From contig CANEHB010000007.1 of NCBI GenBank assembly GCA_947427205.1, positions 1 to 64,000 of the forward strand: a DNA stretch of 64,000 nucleotides, given 5' to 3'. The position numbers and the translations under genes were made by a program. This document shows positions 7,722 through 15,804 of the stretch, one piece after another; the stretch's first letter is position 1; every line of letters starts with the position of its first letter. The notes beneath the pieces are model-generated. The model searched no databases, was not told the DNA's origin, and saw only the letters and a program-made list of their open reading frames with translations. This stretch comes from an uncultured Clostridium sp. (lineage in GTDB: Bacteria > Bacillota > Clostridia > TANB77 > CAG-508).

Positions 7722-8351
7722 TTAATTTTCGTTTTCTGTTCCTTCATCAATAATTTCTTTTATTTTTTTGTATTGTTCTTGTGCATCTTTTACGCAATGA
7801 ATATATATTCCATTTTTTCCTGCTGCTTTATGATTTTTACTATTTACCATTCCACTAGATGCATTTGTAAATAGTCTTATTGTTCCCATATTGAACATTC
7901 TTTCAATTATACTTTTATTTAAAGTAACTTCTCTAATATATTTATATTTTAATTCTTTTTCTTCTTTGTTTAAGAATCCATCTTTATATTCTATTTTTGT
8001 TGCATAAAAATCATATTGTAAATCATTATATTGCATTTTTTCTAATACTAAATGTATTAAAACATAAACTACAAGAACTCCTATAATTGCCCAAAATATT
8101 ATTGGGAATTCAATTAATAGTTCATATCCTGTTAAGAAATATACTATTAATAAGAATTATAGAAATGCTCTTCCTATTGAACAGATTAATTTATATGGTA
8201 AATTAAATGTAGGTGTTACATGAAGTTTAACTTCATTATCTTCTTCTACTTTTTTAGCTTTTGGAGCTGATCCTCCTTCTTTATCATATCCACAATTTGG
8301 ACAAAAACGTGCATCATCATTTATTTCTGCACCACAATTTTTACAAAACAT
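7722..8351 (-). pseudogene. Zinc-ribbon / bacterial PH-like membrane protein interrupted by an in-frame TAA
   Basis: Two ORF-track entries (7722-8036 and 8157-8351) lie in the same frame exactly 40 codons apart. The intervening codons are open and encode two hydrophobic segments (FLLIVYFLTGYELL and IIFWAIIGVLVVYVLI). A single TAA at 8157-8159, after ...GRAFL, breaks a 209-codon gene. It matches the intact neighbour 8379-8954: N-terminal zinc ribbon (CKNCGAEI...CPNCGYD), membrane hairpin, then a PH-like domain (KYKYIREVTL, GTIRLFTNA). The ribosome site AAGGAGG is intact, so a 64-aa zinc-ribbon fragment may still be made. Either a recent nonsense mutation or a sequencing error. Confidence 0.85.
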
Positions 8352-8378
8352 AATATGTAATCCTCCTTAAATATCTAA

Positions 8379-8954
8379 TTATACATCTATAGTAGTTTTT
8401 ATTTTTTTGTATATATCTTGAACATTTTCAACATTTACAATACAAATACCATTTCCCATACCTGTTTCTGCATTAGTAAATAATACAATGTTTCCAATAT
8501 TGAAAAATCTTTGGATAAAAGTTTGACGCATTGTTACTTCTCTAATATATTTATATTTAACTTCTTTTTCAGATACATTTAAAAAGCTATCTCTATAAAT
8601 AACTTTTGTTTTATAAAAATCATAAGAGTAATTATCATATTGTTTTTTACTAAAGAATGCTGCTATAGCAAATATGATTGCCATAAATATAAAAGTTACT
8701 CCTGTAACTCCTATAGCAACGCTTGCACTTACTGCTAACATAGGTAATCCTATGCAAACTGCCAATATAACAAATGTAAATACATATGGTAATATCATGT
8801 ATCCTATTTTGTATGTAGGCTTAACATTTAATTGTACTTCCTTATCATCTATTTTTTCTTTTGATTTAGGTGTACCACCTGCTATACTTGCTCCACAATT
8901 AGTACAAAATTGAGCTTCATCTGGTAATTTAGTACCACATTTTTCACAAAACAT
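8379..8954 (-). CDS. Zinc-ribbon membrane protein with bacterial PH-like domain
   Basis: 191 aa. Residues 1-25 form a double CxxC zinc ribbon (CEKCGTKL...CTNCGASI). After a charged linker, two membrane segments run from about residue 50 to 105. The C-terminal 80 residues resemble a bacterial PH-like (bPH_2) domain, with KYKYIREVTM and GNIVLFTNAETG. The cellular role of such proteins is not established; small membrane zinc ribbons are common in Clostridia. It lies 27 bases upstream of a broken paralogue and probably shares its transcript. Ribosome site AAGGGGGA before the ATG. Confidence 0.85.
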   Translation of the reverse strand: MFCEKCGTKLPDEAQFCTNCGASIAGGTPKSKEKIDDKEVQLNVKPTYKIGYMILPYVFTFVILAVCIGLPMLAVSASVAIGVTGVTFIFMAIIFAIAAFFSKKQYDNYSYDFYKTKVIYRDSFLNVSEKEVKYKYIREVTMRQTFIQRFFNIGNIVLFTNAETGMGNGICIVNVENVQDIYKKIKTTIDV

Positions 8955-9105
8955 AAAAAAATCCCCCTTGTTTTTATTTTGTTATTTATTATATTTTCGT
9001 ATAATATTATATACTTTATATTTGCTTTGTCAATAATATATATTATATTATTCGACATTTTTTATATACTATAAAAACATAATATATAGAAACTATTTCT
9101 TTTTA

Positions 9106-10194
9106 TTAATATGTGAACCATAATCCATCATCTTTTAGCTGTTTTATTATTTTATTATGCTCTTCATTATTTTTTGTAAAATATACTTTTCCATTTTTAT
9201 CTGCCACAAAGTAAAGTGCATCTGTTTCTTTATAGTTTAATGTAGCTTCTATTGCTGATTTACTAGGATTTGAAATTGGTCCTACAGGAATTTTCCCAAT
9301 CATATTTGGACCTCTTGTATTATATGGATTTTCTGTGTTTAATTCTTTAGCTTTTAAATCTCTTTCTCCCATATCAACTTTAAAAGCATAATATGTTGTA
9401 ACATCACTACCTAAACTCATTTTTTTATCTATCCTATTAAAAAATACTCCTACTATTTCTGCTCTATCTTCTGTACTTTTCCCTTCTAGTTCTGCCATTG
9501 ATGCTAAAGTTAAAATTTGATGTACTGTTAAATTATTATTCTCTATCTCTTCTTTATATTCATTCAAATATTTTTCTGTATAACTTAAAATTTTAGCAAA
9601 TATTGATTTTACAGAAACTTCATTGTTTTCAAAAATATATGTATCTGGTAATAAATATCCCTCTAATGGATAATATATTCTCTCGTCTTTTATTTCATCT
9701 GTTAAAAACCAATATTTCTCAATTAGTGAATCTATATAATCTTCCTCTTCTAAAAGTTCAAACACATCTTCTTCTGTATTAACAGTTTTATCTGCTATTG
9801 TTTTAGCAATCCATCTCATGTTCTTTCCTTCAATAAAAGTTATCTTTACTTCATTTTTTGAAACATCTCCATTATAAAGATGAGAAAGTATTGATGGCAT
9901 GTCCTCACTACTATCTAATTCATATGTTCCATACTGAAGATTTCCTATTTTATTTACTTTTACATATATTTTCATTACATTAGCATTTTTTATAATATTA
10001 TTTTCTTCTAATAGTGATGCAATCCTCGATATCCCCATTCCCTCTTTAATTTCAATTTTAATTATTTTACTTTGTTTGCTTACAGCTTTTAAATTACTGC
10101 TATACCATGTAAATATAACAATTCCTAAAATCACAATTAATACTAATATGCTAATTAATACTATTACCAATTTATTTGTTTTCTTTTCTTCCAT
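9106..10194 (-). CDS. mltG: Endolytic murein transglycosylase MltG
   Basis: 362 aa with one N-terminal membrane anchor (residues about 8-30), a LysM-like/YceG N-domain, and the YceG catalytic domain. Typical features are LLPDTYIFE, the catalytic-Glu region LASMAELEG, FFNRI, and the C-terminal NPYNTRG...GPISNPSKSAIEA...YFVADKNG series. MltG cuts nascent peptidoglycan strands and sets glycan length at the outer membrane face. Its Shine-Dalgarno (GAGGAG) lies inside the last codons of the upstream truncated GH18-like gene, two bases from the ATG-side stop codon, so the two genes are translationally close-coupled. Confidence 0.95.
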   Translation of the reverse strand: MEEKKTNKLVIVLISILVLIVILGIVIFTWYSSNLKAVSKQSKIIKIEIKEGMGISRIASLLEENNIIKNANVMKIYVKVNKIGNLQYGTYELDSSEDMPSILSHLYNGDVSKNEVKITFIEGKNMRWIAKTIADKTVNTEEDVFELLEEEDYIDSLIEKYWFLTDEIKDERIYYPLEGYLLPDTYIFENNEVSVKSIFAKILSYTEKYLNEYKEEIENNNLTVHQILTLASMAELEGKSTEDRAEIVGVFFNRIDKKMSLGSDVTTYYAFKVDMGERDLKAKELNTENPYNTRGPNMIGKIPVGPISNPSKSAIEATLNYKETDALYFVADKNGKVYFTKNNEEHNKIIKQLKDDGLWFTY

Positions 10195-10196
10195 CT

Positions 10197-11378
10197 TTAC
10201 TCCTCTACTATATAGTCAACTATATTTTCTATTTTACTTTTATCTACATTGTTAGCCAATGTTACTGCAACTTTTAATCCTGCAGTTTTAAATCTTGGTA
10301 CTAATTCTAATATAAATCTATTAAAACTATTTATATCATCTATTGAATTAAATTTTATATTTATTCCAATGTAATTATTTTTTAAAATTAATTCTTTTAA
10401 TGAATTAATTACACTAGTTCTTTGAGAATAACTAAGTAAATTTGTTGAAACAGTACTACTATTTTCTAAACTTGGCAATATTTGTAAATTATTATTATCT
10501 GTCCAAGTTTTATAAACTGAATAAGTTGCTGTTGTATTCATCGTTCTATCTAAAACTTTTGAATTTTTATCAATATAGAAAAAAGTTGGAATTACAACAT
10601 TTAATTTACTTGTATCTACTTGTATATTATCATAAATTCCTGATATATTTGAATAATTTTTATATGCATTTAATTCCTGATTTTCATTTTTTATATCTTC
10701 TCTAATTATCTTTTCTTCTGATAATATTTTTGATTTTACATATCCTATATTTCCAAGTGGTGTTCTTACTTTTTTGTATCTTCCAGAATCTTCTAAAATA
10801 ACAACTTTATCTCCAATTATTAATTTTTCAAGTGTTCTATTTAATAATCCTCTTTTATTTTTGACATTAGTAATTTCTAAAATTTTAGCTTCAACTTTTT
10901 TACTATTAATATCGTCTATTATTATTCTATTACTTTTTTTAGAGTATCTTATTTCTAAATCGTACACTACTTGTAAGTCTGTAAGTGGCATATATATTTT
11001 GCCATCTATTTGTTTTAAAGTTCCTTTAAGTTCTATATTTTCATCATTTATTGATGCATATTTCTCGTCAAGTTTCAGTAAAGCAACATGTGTGTTATAA
11101 GTAGTTATAAGTTCTTCTTCAACTTCATTATAATATATAGTCCCATCAAAGTTTTTTTGAATATCATCTTTTGAAAAGTATATATTATCATTTTCATCTA
11201 TAACTACTTGATTAATTGTTTTAATAAACTCATTATTTAAAAGAATTGATAAATCTTTGTATTTGTTATTCTTTTTACTTATTAAATAGCATATCATTAT
11301 AATAAACAATATTATTAATATTATTGCTAATAATCCTATAACTTTCTTTCTATTTAATTTTCTATTTTTTATAGTCAT
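10197..11378 (-). CDS. Membrane-anchored wall protein: amine-oxidase-N-like, SH3-like and truncated GH18-like domains
   Basis: 393 aa. An N-terminal membrane segment (residues about 13-35) is followed by a copper-amine-oxidase-N/stalk-like domain (about 45-155), an SH3-like domain (about 165-215), and the start of a GH18 TIM barrel (from about 258, VVIPTFFYIDKNSKVLD). In spore-cortex-type GH18 enzymes the next strand carries DGINIDFE. Here it reads IGINIKFNS, so the catalytic acids are missing. The frame then stops at NIVDYIVEE, where relatives continue into the second half of the barrel. Probably a non-enzymatic or decaying wall-binding protein. The stop lies against mltG, consistent with a deletion. 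Confidence 0.75.
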   Translation of the reverse strand: MTIKNRKLNRKKVIGLLAIILIILFIIMICYLISKKNNKYKDLSILLNNEFIKTINQVVIDENDNIYFSKDDIQKNFDGTIYYNEVEEELITTYNTHVALLKLDEKYASINDENIELKGTLKQIDGKIYMPLTDLQVVYDLEIRYSKKSNRIIIDDINSKKVEAKILEITNVKNKRGLLNRTLEKLIIGDKVVILEDSGRYKKVRTPLGNIGYVKSKILSEEKIIREDIKNENQELNAYKNYSNISGIYDNIQVDTSKLNVVIPTFFYIDKNSKVLDRTMNTTATYSVYKTWTDNNNLQILPSLENSSTVSTNLLSYSQRTSVINSLKELILKNNYIGINIKFNSIDDINSFNRFILELVPRFKTAGLKVAVTLANNVDKSKIENIVDYIVEE

Positions 11379-11561
11379 TATTTTTACTCCATATAATTTC
11401 TACAGGTTAAATTATATAATAAGCACTAAAAAAAATCTACAATATTTTTAATTCTTAATAATATTTTCATAAAAATGTTTATTTTTATAGATTTTTGCTA
11501 AATATTGTTGTATAATATTGTTGTAATTTATTATTCTTTATCGGAATAGATGGAGGTATAT

Positions 11562-11990
11562 ATGTGGCAAGTATGGTTAATATTAGCTGGAATATTTCTA
11601 ATCATTGAAATTATTAATTTTGGCTTTTTAATTTTTTGGTTTTCAATTGGTGCACTTGTTGCAATGGTTTCAAGTTTCTTTACAGGAAATATAATAGTTC
11701 AAACTACTATATTTTTAGTTGTTTCTACTTTATTATTATTTTTAACTAAACCATTTGTAGACAAAATGTTACCTAAGGATAAAATCATAAAAACAAATGC
11801 TTATTCTATAGAAGGTAAGATAGGAAAAGTAATTTCTGATATAGAGCCTATTGAGGGAAAAGGCCAAGTTAAAATAAGTGGTGAAGTCTGGTCAGCAAAA
11901 TCTTCTGGTGACATATATATTTCTAAAGATACAGAAGTTTTAATTGAAAAAATTGACGGTGTTAAAGTAATAGTAAAACCATTAGTATAA
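11562..11990 (+). CDS. NfeD-like membrane protein
   Basis: 142 aa from the ATG preceded by GGAGG with five bases of spacing; the ORF-track start twelve bases upstream contains that ribosome site and is unlikely. Three to four N-terminal membrane segments precede a C-terminal OB-fold-like domain (GKIGKVISDIEPIEGKGQVK), the short NfeD architecture. NfeD proteins pair with SPFH/stomatin proteins in membrane quality control or lipid-domain organisation. The partner gene follows 21 bases downstream. A TATAAT with a weak -35 lies upstream. Confidence 0.92.
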   Translation: MWQVWLILAGIFLIIEIINFGFLIFWFSIGALVAMVSSFFTGNIIVQTTIFLVVSTLLLFLTKPFVDKMLPKDKIIKTNAYSIEGKIGKVISDIEPIEGKGQVKISGEVWSAKSSGDIYISKDTEVLIEKIDGVKVIVKPLV

Positions 11991-12011
11991 AATTTAAGGA
12001 GGAAAATTATA

Positions 12012-12917
12012 ATGGGAGCATTTTTTTTAGTAGTATTTATCATTATTTGTATTGTAGCTTACAAAACAATTAAAGTTGTTAGACAATCAGAAGTTTATAT
12101 TATTGAAAGATTAGGTAGATTTCACAAAGTAGCTGATGCAGGTCTTACAATCATTATTCCTTTTTTGGATAAAGTTCGTTCAGTAGTTAGCTTAAAACAA
12201 CAAACTATGGATATTCCACCACAAGGAGTTATTACATCAGATAACGTTACAATTACTATAGATACAGTTGTATTCTATAAAATTACTGATCCAGCAAAAG
12301 CCGTTTACGAAATTCAAAGTTTAAAAAAAGGTATTGAATATCTTGCAATAACAACAATCCGTGATATTGTTGGTAAAATGGAATTAGATGAAACTTTCAG
12401 TTCAAGAGATCAAATTAATGATAAATTAAGAGTTATACTTGATGAAGCAACTGATGCTTGGGGTTGCAAAATCGATAGAGTTGAAATCAAAGATATTACT
12501 CCACCAGCTGATATCAGAGATGCAATGGAAAAACAAATGAATGCAGAGAGAAATAAAAGAGCTTTAATTCTTGAAGCAGAAGGAGAAAGACAATCAGCAA
12601 TCACTCTTGCAGAAGGTAGAAAACAAGCTGCAATATTAGATGCAGAAGCTGATAGGGAATCAAGAATTAGAAGAGCTACTGGTGAAGCTGAAGCTATAAA
12701 ACAAGTTGCTGATGCTAAGGCTCAAGAAATTCAAAGAGTTTATGAAGCTATAAAAAAAGCTGACCCAGATGATAAATTAGTTCAAATAAAATCATTAGAA
12801 GCACTTCAAGAAGTTGCAAAAGGTCAAGCAAATAAAATATTTATTCCATTTGAAGCAACAAAAGCTCTTAGCAGTTTAGGTGCAGTTTCAGATATTATGA
12901 AAAACGAAAAAAAATAA
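12012..12917 (+). CDS. SPFH/band 7 (stomatin-like) membrane protein
   Basis: 301 aa. One N-terminal membrane segment, then the SPFH domain (EVYIIERLGRFHKVADAGL, QTMDIPPQGVITSDNV), and a long Ala/Glu-rich coiled coil (about residues 165-235, with repeated EAEG/AEAD blocks) that drives ring-like oligomers. It belongs to the QmcA/YbbK group, which is usually encoded with an NfeD partner as here. Likely acts at the cytoplasmic membrane. Strong ribosome site (AAGGAGGAAAATTATA, ATG). Its last codons and stop (AAAAAATAAAATAGTATTAG) are mirrored at the end of the convergent cysteine desulfurase gene. Confidence 0.93.
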   Translation: MGAFFLVVFIIICIVAYKTIKVVRQSEVYIIERLGRFHKVADAGLTIIIPFLDKVRSVVSLKQQTMDIPPQGVITSDNVTITIDTVVFYKITDPAKAVYEIQSLKKGIEYLAITTIRDIVGKMELDETFSSRDQINDKLRVILDEATDAWGCKIDRVEIKDITPPADIRDAMEKQMNAERNKRALILEAEGERQSAITLAEGRKQAAILDAEADRESRIRRATGEAEAIKQVADAKAQEIQRVYEAIKKADPDDKLVQIKSLEALQEVAKGQANKIFIPFEATKALSSLGAVSDIMKNEKK

Positions 12918-13135
12918 AATAGTATTAGAAAAATATTAATATTTATAAAAATTATAAAGTAATTATATATATTAGAATAAAGTGATACATAGCATTTTTA
13001 CTAACAGTTCAATAAAGTGATTATTGTTAGTTAATACATAGCTTGGAAACTTGCAAAGCAATGTTTATCAGCAAAAAGCAAATAATAATAATATATATAA
13101 TTACTTTTATATTTTATAATTTCTAATACTATTTT
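12917..13135. repeat. Long inverted-repeat element between convergent genes
   Basis: Outer arms AAAATAGTATTAGAAA (12917-12932) and its complement (13120-13135) enclose a second pair, AAATTATAAAGTAATTATATAT with its near-complement. The core contains AAGTGATACATAGC, CTTGGAAACTTGCAAAGCAA and CAGCAAA. The core matches the element at 18293-18481, but the outermost arms do not. The right arm includes the stop codon of the cysteine desulfurase and the left arm begins at the end of the stomatin gene. Compared with the 18.3 kb copy this one has about 45 extra internal bases, themselves an inverted repeat (ACTAACA...TGTTAGT). Function unknown; it may serve as a bidirectional terminator. Confidence 0.75.
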
Positions 13136-14273
13136 ATTTTCTTAAATTATTTACAATTTCTTCAATATTTTCTACAAGATATTGTGTATCCTCCATAGTA
13201 TTTTCTTTCCCAAAAGTTATTCTTAAACTACTACGAGCTAAGTTATTTGGTACTCCTATAGCAAGTAAAACATGTGAAGGTGTTAAAAGACCAGCACTAC
13301 ATGCAGATCCACTTGATGCACAAATTCCCTTTTTATCTAATTCTGAAAGTAATTTTGCTCCATCTACTCCACTAAAGCAAATATTAGCATTTCCTGAAAG
13401 TCTGTTTTCCATATCTCCATTTATTCTTATATATGGTACTCTCTTAACCATTTCTGAAACATAAAAATCTCTTAAATTTTTTATTTTTCTATTATATCCT
13501 TCAAGATTTTCGTCTGCAATTTCCATAGCTTTTGCTATTCCAACAATTCCAGCTACATTCTCTGTTCCTGCCCTTTTATCTTTTTCTTGATGTCCACCAT
13601 CTTGCATTCTCATAAAAGGTATATTTTCTCTTACATATGCTACTCCTATTCCCTTTGGTCCATAAAATTTATGGCCTGATAATGAAATAGCATCAATATT
13701 ATATTCCTTTACATCTACTTTTATATTTCCTATTGCTTGAACACTATCTGTATGAAAATATATGCCATATTTTCTTGCTATCGCACCTATTTCTTTAATA
13801 GGTTGAATTGTTCCTATTTCATTATTGGCAAACATTACACTAATTAAAATTGTATTTTTAGTAATACTTCTTTCTAATTCCTTTATATCAATAATACCTT
13901 TAGAATTTGGTCTTAAATATGTTACTCTAAAACCAAATTTCTCTAAAAATTTGCAAGTATTTAATATTGCTGGATGTTCAATTTGAGTTGTAATAATATG
14001 ATTGCCACGATTTTTATTCGCAAATGCAATTCCTTTTAATATTAGATTATCACTTTCACTACCACAACTTGTAAAATAAATCTCATTAACTTTACAATTC
14101 AATATAGTAGCAATTTTCATTCTTGATATATTTATAACTTCTTTATTTTCTTTTCCAATACTATATACTGAAGAAGGATTACCATAATTTTCAGAAAAAT
14201 ATGGTATCATTGCTTCTAATACTTCTTTGTCTACTGCTGTTGTAGCTGAGTGATCAAAATATCTAATTTTCAT
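13134..14273 (-). CDS. Cysteine desulfurase (NifS/IscS family)
   Basis: 379 aa, PLP-dependent. It removes sulfur from cysteine as an enzyme-bound persulfide for iron-sulfur clusters and tRNA thiolation. Visible features are YFDHSATT at the N-terminus, the PLP-binding lysine in SLSGHKFYGPKG, the histidine-bearing TEIEHP-like segment (QIEHPAI), and the mobile catalytic cysteine loop CASSGSACSAG near residue 320. No iscU or thiI partner lies beside it, so the specific pathway cannot be named. Ribosome site AGGAGGAAGG upstream of the ATG. Confidence 0.95.
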   Translation of the reverse strand: MKIRYFDHSATTAVDKEVLEAMIPYFSENYGNPSSVYSIGKENKEVINISRMKIATILNCKVNEIYFTSCGSESDNLILKGIAFANKNRGNHIITTQIEHPAILNTCKFLEKFGFRVTYLRPNSKGIIDIKELERSITKNTILISVMFANNEIGTIQPIKEIGAIARKYGIYFHTDSVQAIGNIKVDVKEYNIDAISLSGHKFYGPKGIGVAYVRENIPFMRMQDGGHQEKDKRAGTENVAGIVGIAKAMEIADENLEGYNRKIKNLRDFYVSEMVKRVPYIRINGDMENRLSGNANICFSGVDGAKLLSELDKKGICASSGSACSAGLLTPSHVLLAIGVPNNLARSSLRITFGKENTMEDTQYLVENIEEIVNNLRK

Positions 14274-14390
14274 ATAACACCTTCCTCCTATTATAAAGTA
14301 AACATTTTCTTCTAATCTTCATAATGTCCACTCTCGTTTACTCTTATACATTTTTCTCTTTATATAATATGAGACTTATAAAAAAATGTT

Positions 14391-14417
14391 AAAAAAAAGA
14401 ATCTCTTATTGAGATTC
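14391..14417 (-). terminator. Terminator overlapping the 3' end of the 113-aa gene
   Basis: GAATCTC and GAGATTC around AATA, followed by eight T on the minus strand. The 5' arm contains the last sense codons (GAA TCT CAA) and touches the stop. Confidence 0.88.
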
Positions 14418-14747
14418 CCATCTAGTTATTTTTATATCTTTATATTTATTTAAAATTTCCATATATTTTTGATATTCTTCTTCCCATAAAGCATCTGGAA
14501 CTTTGCCAAATGCATCAAATACTATATCAGCCTCTTTTAAAAACAATACCTGTTGTTGTGGAGTAAGTTTTTCGTATTTCACAGAAAATGCATATAATTT
14601 GTTTAAAGTATCATTTGCCTTTACAAAAGACCAAAAGTCTTTTACATTCATTCCAGCCATTTTTATTTGTGCTACTGCAAGTGCTGATAAAAACAAAATT
14701 ATTGTAACTAAAATAACTATTATTGCTACGAATATCAAAAATAACAC
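14406..14747 (-). CDS. Small single-pass membrane protein of unknown function
   Basis: 113 aa. The first 25 residues form one hydrophobic membrane segment (LIFVAIIVILVTIILFL). The rest is a soluble, probably helical cytoplasmic domain (WSFVKANDTLNKLYAFSVKYEKLTP...) with no motif I recognise. The ORF-track start is a GTG that is itself part of the best ribosome site (AGGTG), so the true start may be the TTG three codons later at 14738, spaced six bases from it. Monocistronic, with its own terminator. Function unknown. Confidence 0.75.
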   Translation of the reverse strand: MLFLIFVAIIVILVTIILFLSALAVAQIKMAGMNVKDFWSFVKANDTLNKLYAFSVKYEKLTPQQQVLFLKEADIVFDAFGKVPDALWEEEYQKYMEILNKYKDIKITRWESQ

Positions 14748-14885
14748 CTATCTTTCTTTTGTTAAAACTAAAGCGATTATAACATATAGTTTTTCTTTAA
14801 TCAATATCTTGTAAAATTTTTATTGTGTGGTATCATATAATTCATAACATACATAATTTATATAAATATGCGAAAGGATTTTTAT

Positions 14886-15755
14886 ATGGAAGGTAAAAAG
14901 TTTAATGATATAAAAAAAGCTGGTTTAGCTGGAATATTTGGAAATATATTTTTATTAATGATAAAAGCAAGTATTGGTTTTATTACTAAAAGTCAGTCAA
15001 TGATTGCAGATAGTATGAATAGTGCTTCTGATATACTTGCATCTTTTATGACATTCATTGGTAATAAAATATCAAGTGAACCAAAAGATAATGATCATAA
15101 CTTTGGCCATGGAAAAGCTGAATATATTTTTTCACTTTTCATAAGTCTTACTATGATTCTACTTTCAGCCAAATTACTATTTGACTCTATTTCAAGTTTA
15201 GTAAAAAAATCACATTTTGAATTTTCTTGGGGACTAATTGCTGTATGTATCTTAACTATTATAATAAAATTTATATTATATATTTATACAAAATCAATGT
15301 TTAAAAAATATAATAGTATTCTTTTAAAATCTAATTATAAAGATCATAAAAATGACTGCATTGTTACTACTTTTACTCTTATTTCAATTTTATTTGGTTT
15401 GATAGGAATATATTGGATTGATGGATTAGTTGGTATTGGTATTTCAATATGGATTTTAATTACTGGAATTGGAATTTTCTTTGAAAGTTATAATGTTCTT
15501 ATGGATGTTTCTTTAGATGAAAAAACAAAAGAAACTATAATGAAGCTTGTAAAAGAACATGATGAAATAAAAAATTGTTACAACTTATATTCAACACCAA
15601 TTGGATATAAATACTTTGTTGTTTTTACTATTGCAGTTGATGGAAATATGAGTACATATAAAAGTCATGAACTTGCAAATCATCTTGAAAAAGATGTTGA
15701 AGCTTTAGATAAAATCGACAAAGCTGTAGTTCACGTTCATCCAGTAAAATTTTAA
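14886..15755 (+). CDS. Cation diffusion facilitator family metal transporter
   Basis: 289 aa from the ATG preceded by AAAGGA; the ORF-track ATG 18 bases upstream lies before that site. Six membrane segments are followed by a cytoplasmic ferredoxin-like domain (from about residue 205). The family metal-site region is visible in TM2 (QSMIADSMNSASDI) and the downstream loop DNDHNFGHGKAEY. These proteins export divalent metals (Zn, Fe, Mn or Co) by proton exchange; the substrate cannot be read here. Convergent with clpC across a shared hairpin. Confidence 0.92.
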   Translation: MEGKKFNDIKKAGLAGIFGNIFLLMIKASIGFITKSQSMIADSMNSASDILASFMTFIGNKISSEPKDNDHNFGHGKAEYIFSLFISLTMILLSAKLLFDSISSLVKKSHFEFSWGLIAVCILTIIIKFILYIYTKSMFKKYNSILLKSNYKDHKNDCIVTTFTLISILFGLIGIYWIDGLVGIGISIWILITGIGIFFESYNVLMDVSLDEKTKETIMKLVKEHDEIKNCYNLYSTPIGYKYFVVFTIAVDGNMSTYKSHELANHLEKDVEALDKIDKAVVHVHPVKF

Positions 15756-15757
15756 TA

Positions 15758-15804
15758 ACCAATTGGGGACGTTTGTTGTTCATTAGCAAACGTCCCCAAT
15801 TGGT
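15758..15804. terminator. Perfect 18-bp hairpin between convergent CDF transporter and clpC genes
   Basis: ACCAATTGGGGACGTTTG and its exact complement around an 11-base loop. It begins three bases after the CDF stop and ends at the clpC stop codon. T tracts are only moderate on either side, but the position indicates a bidirectional terminator. Confidence 0.8.
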
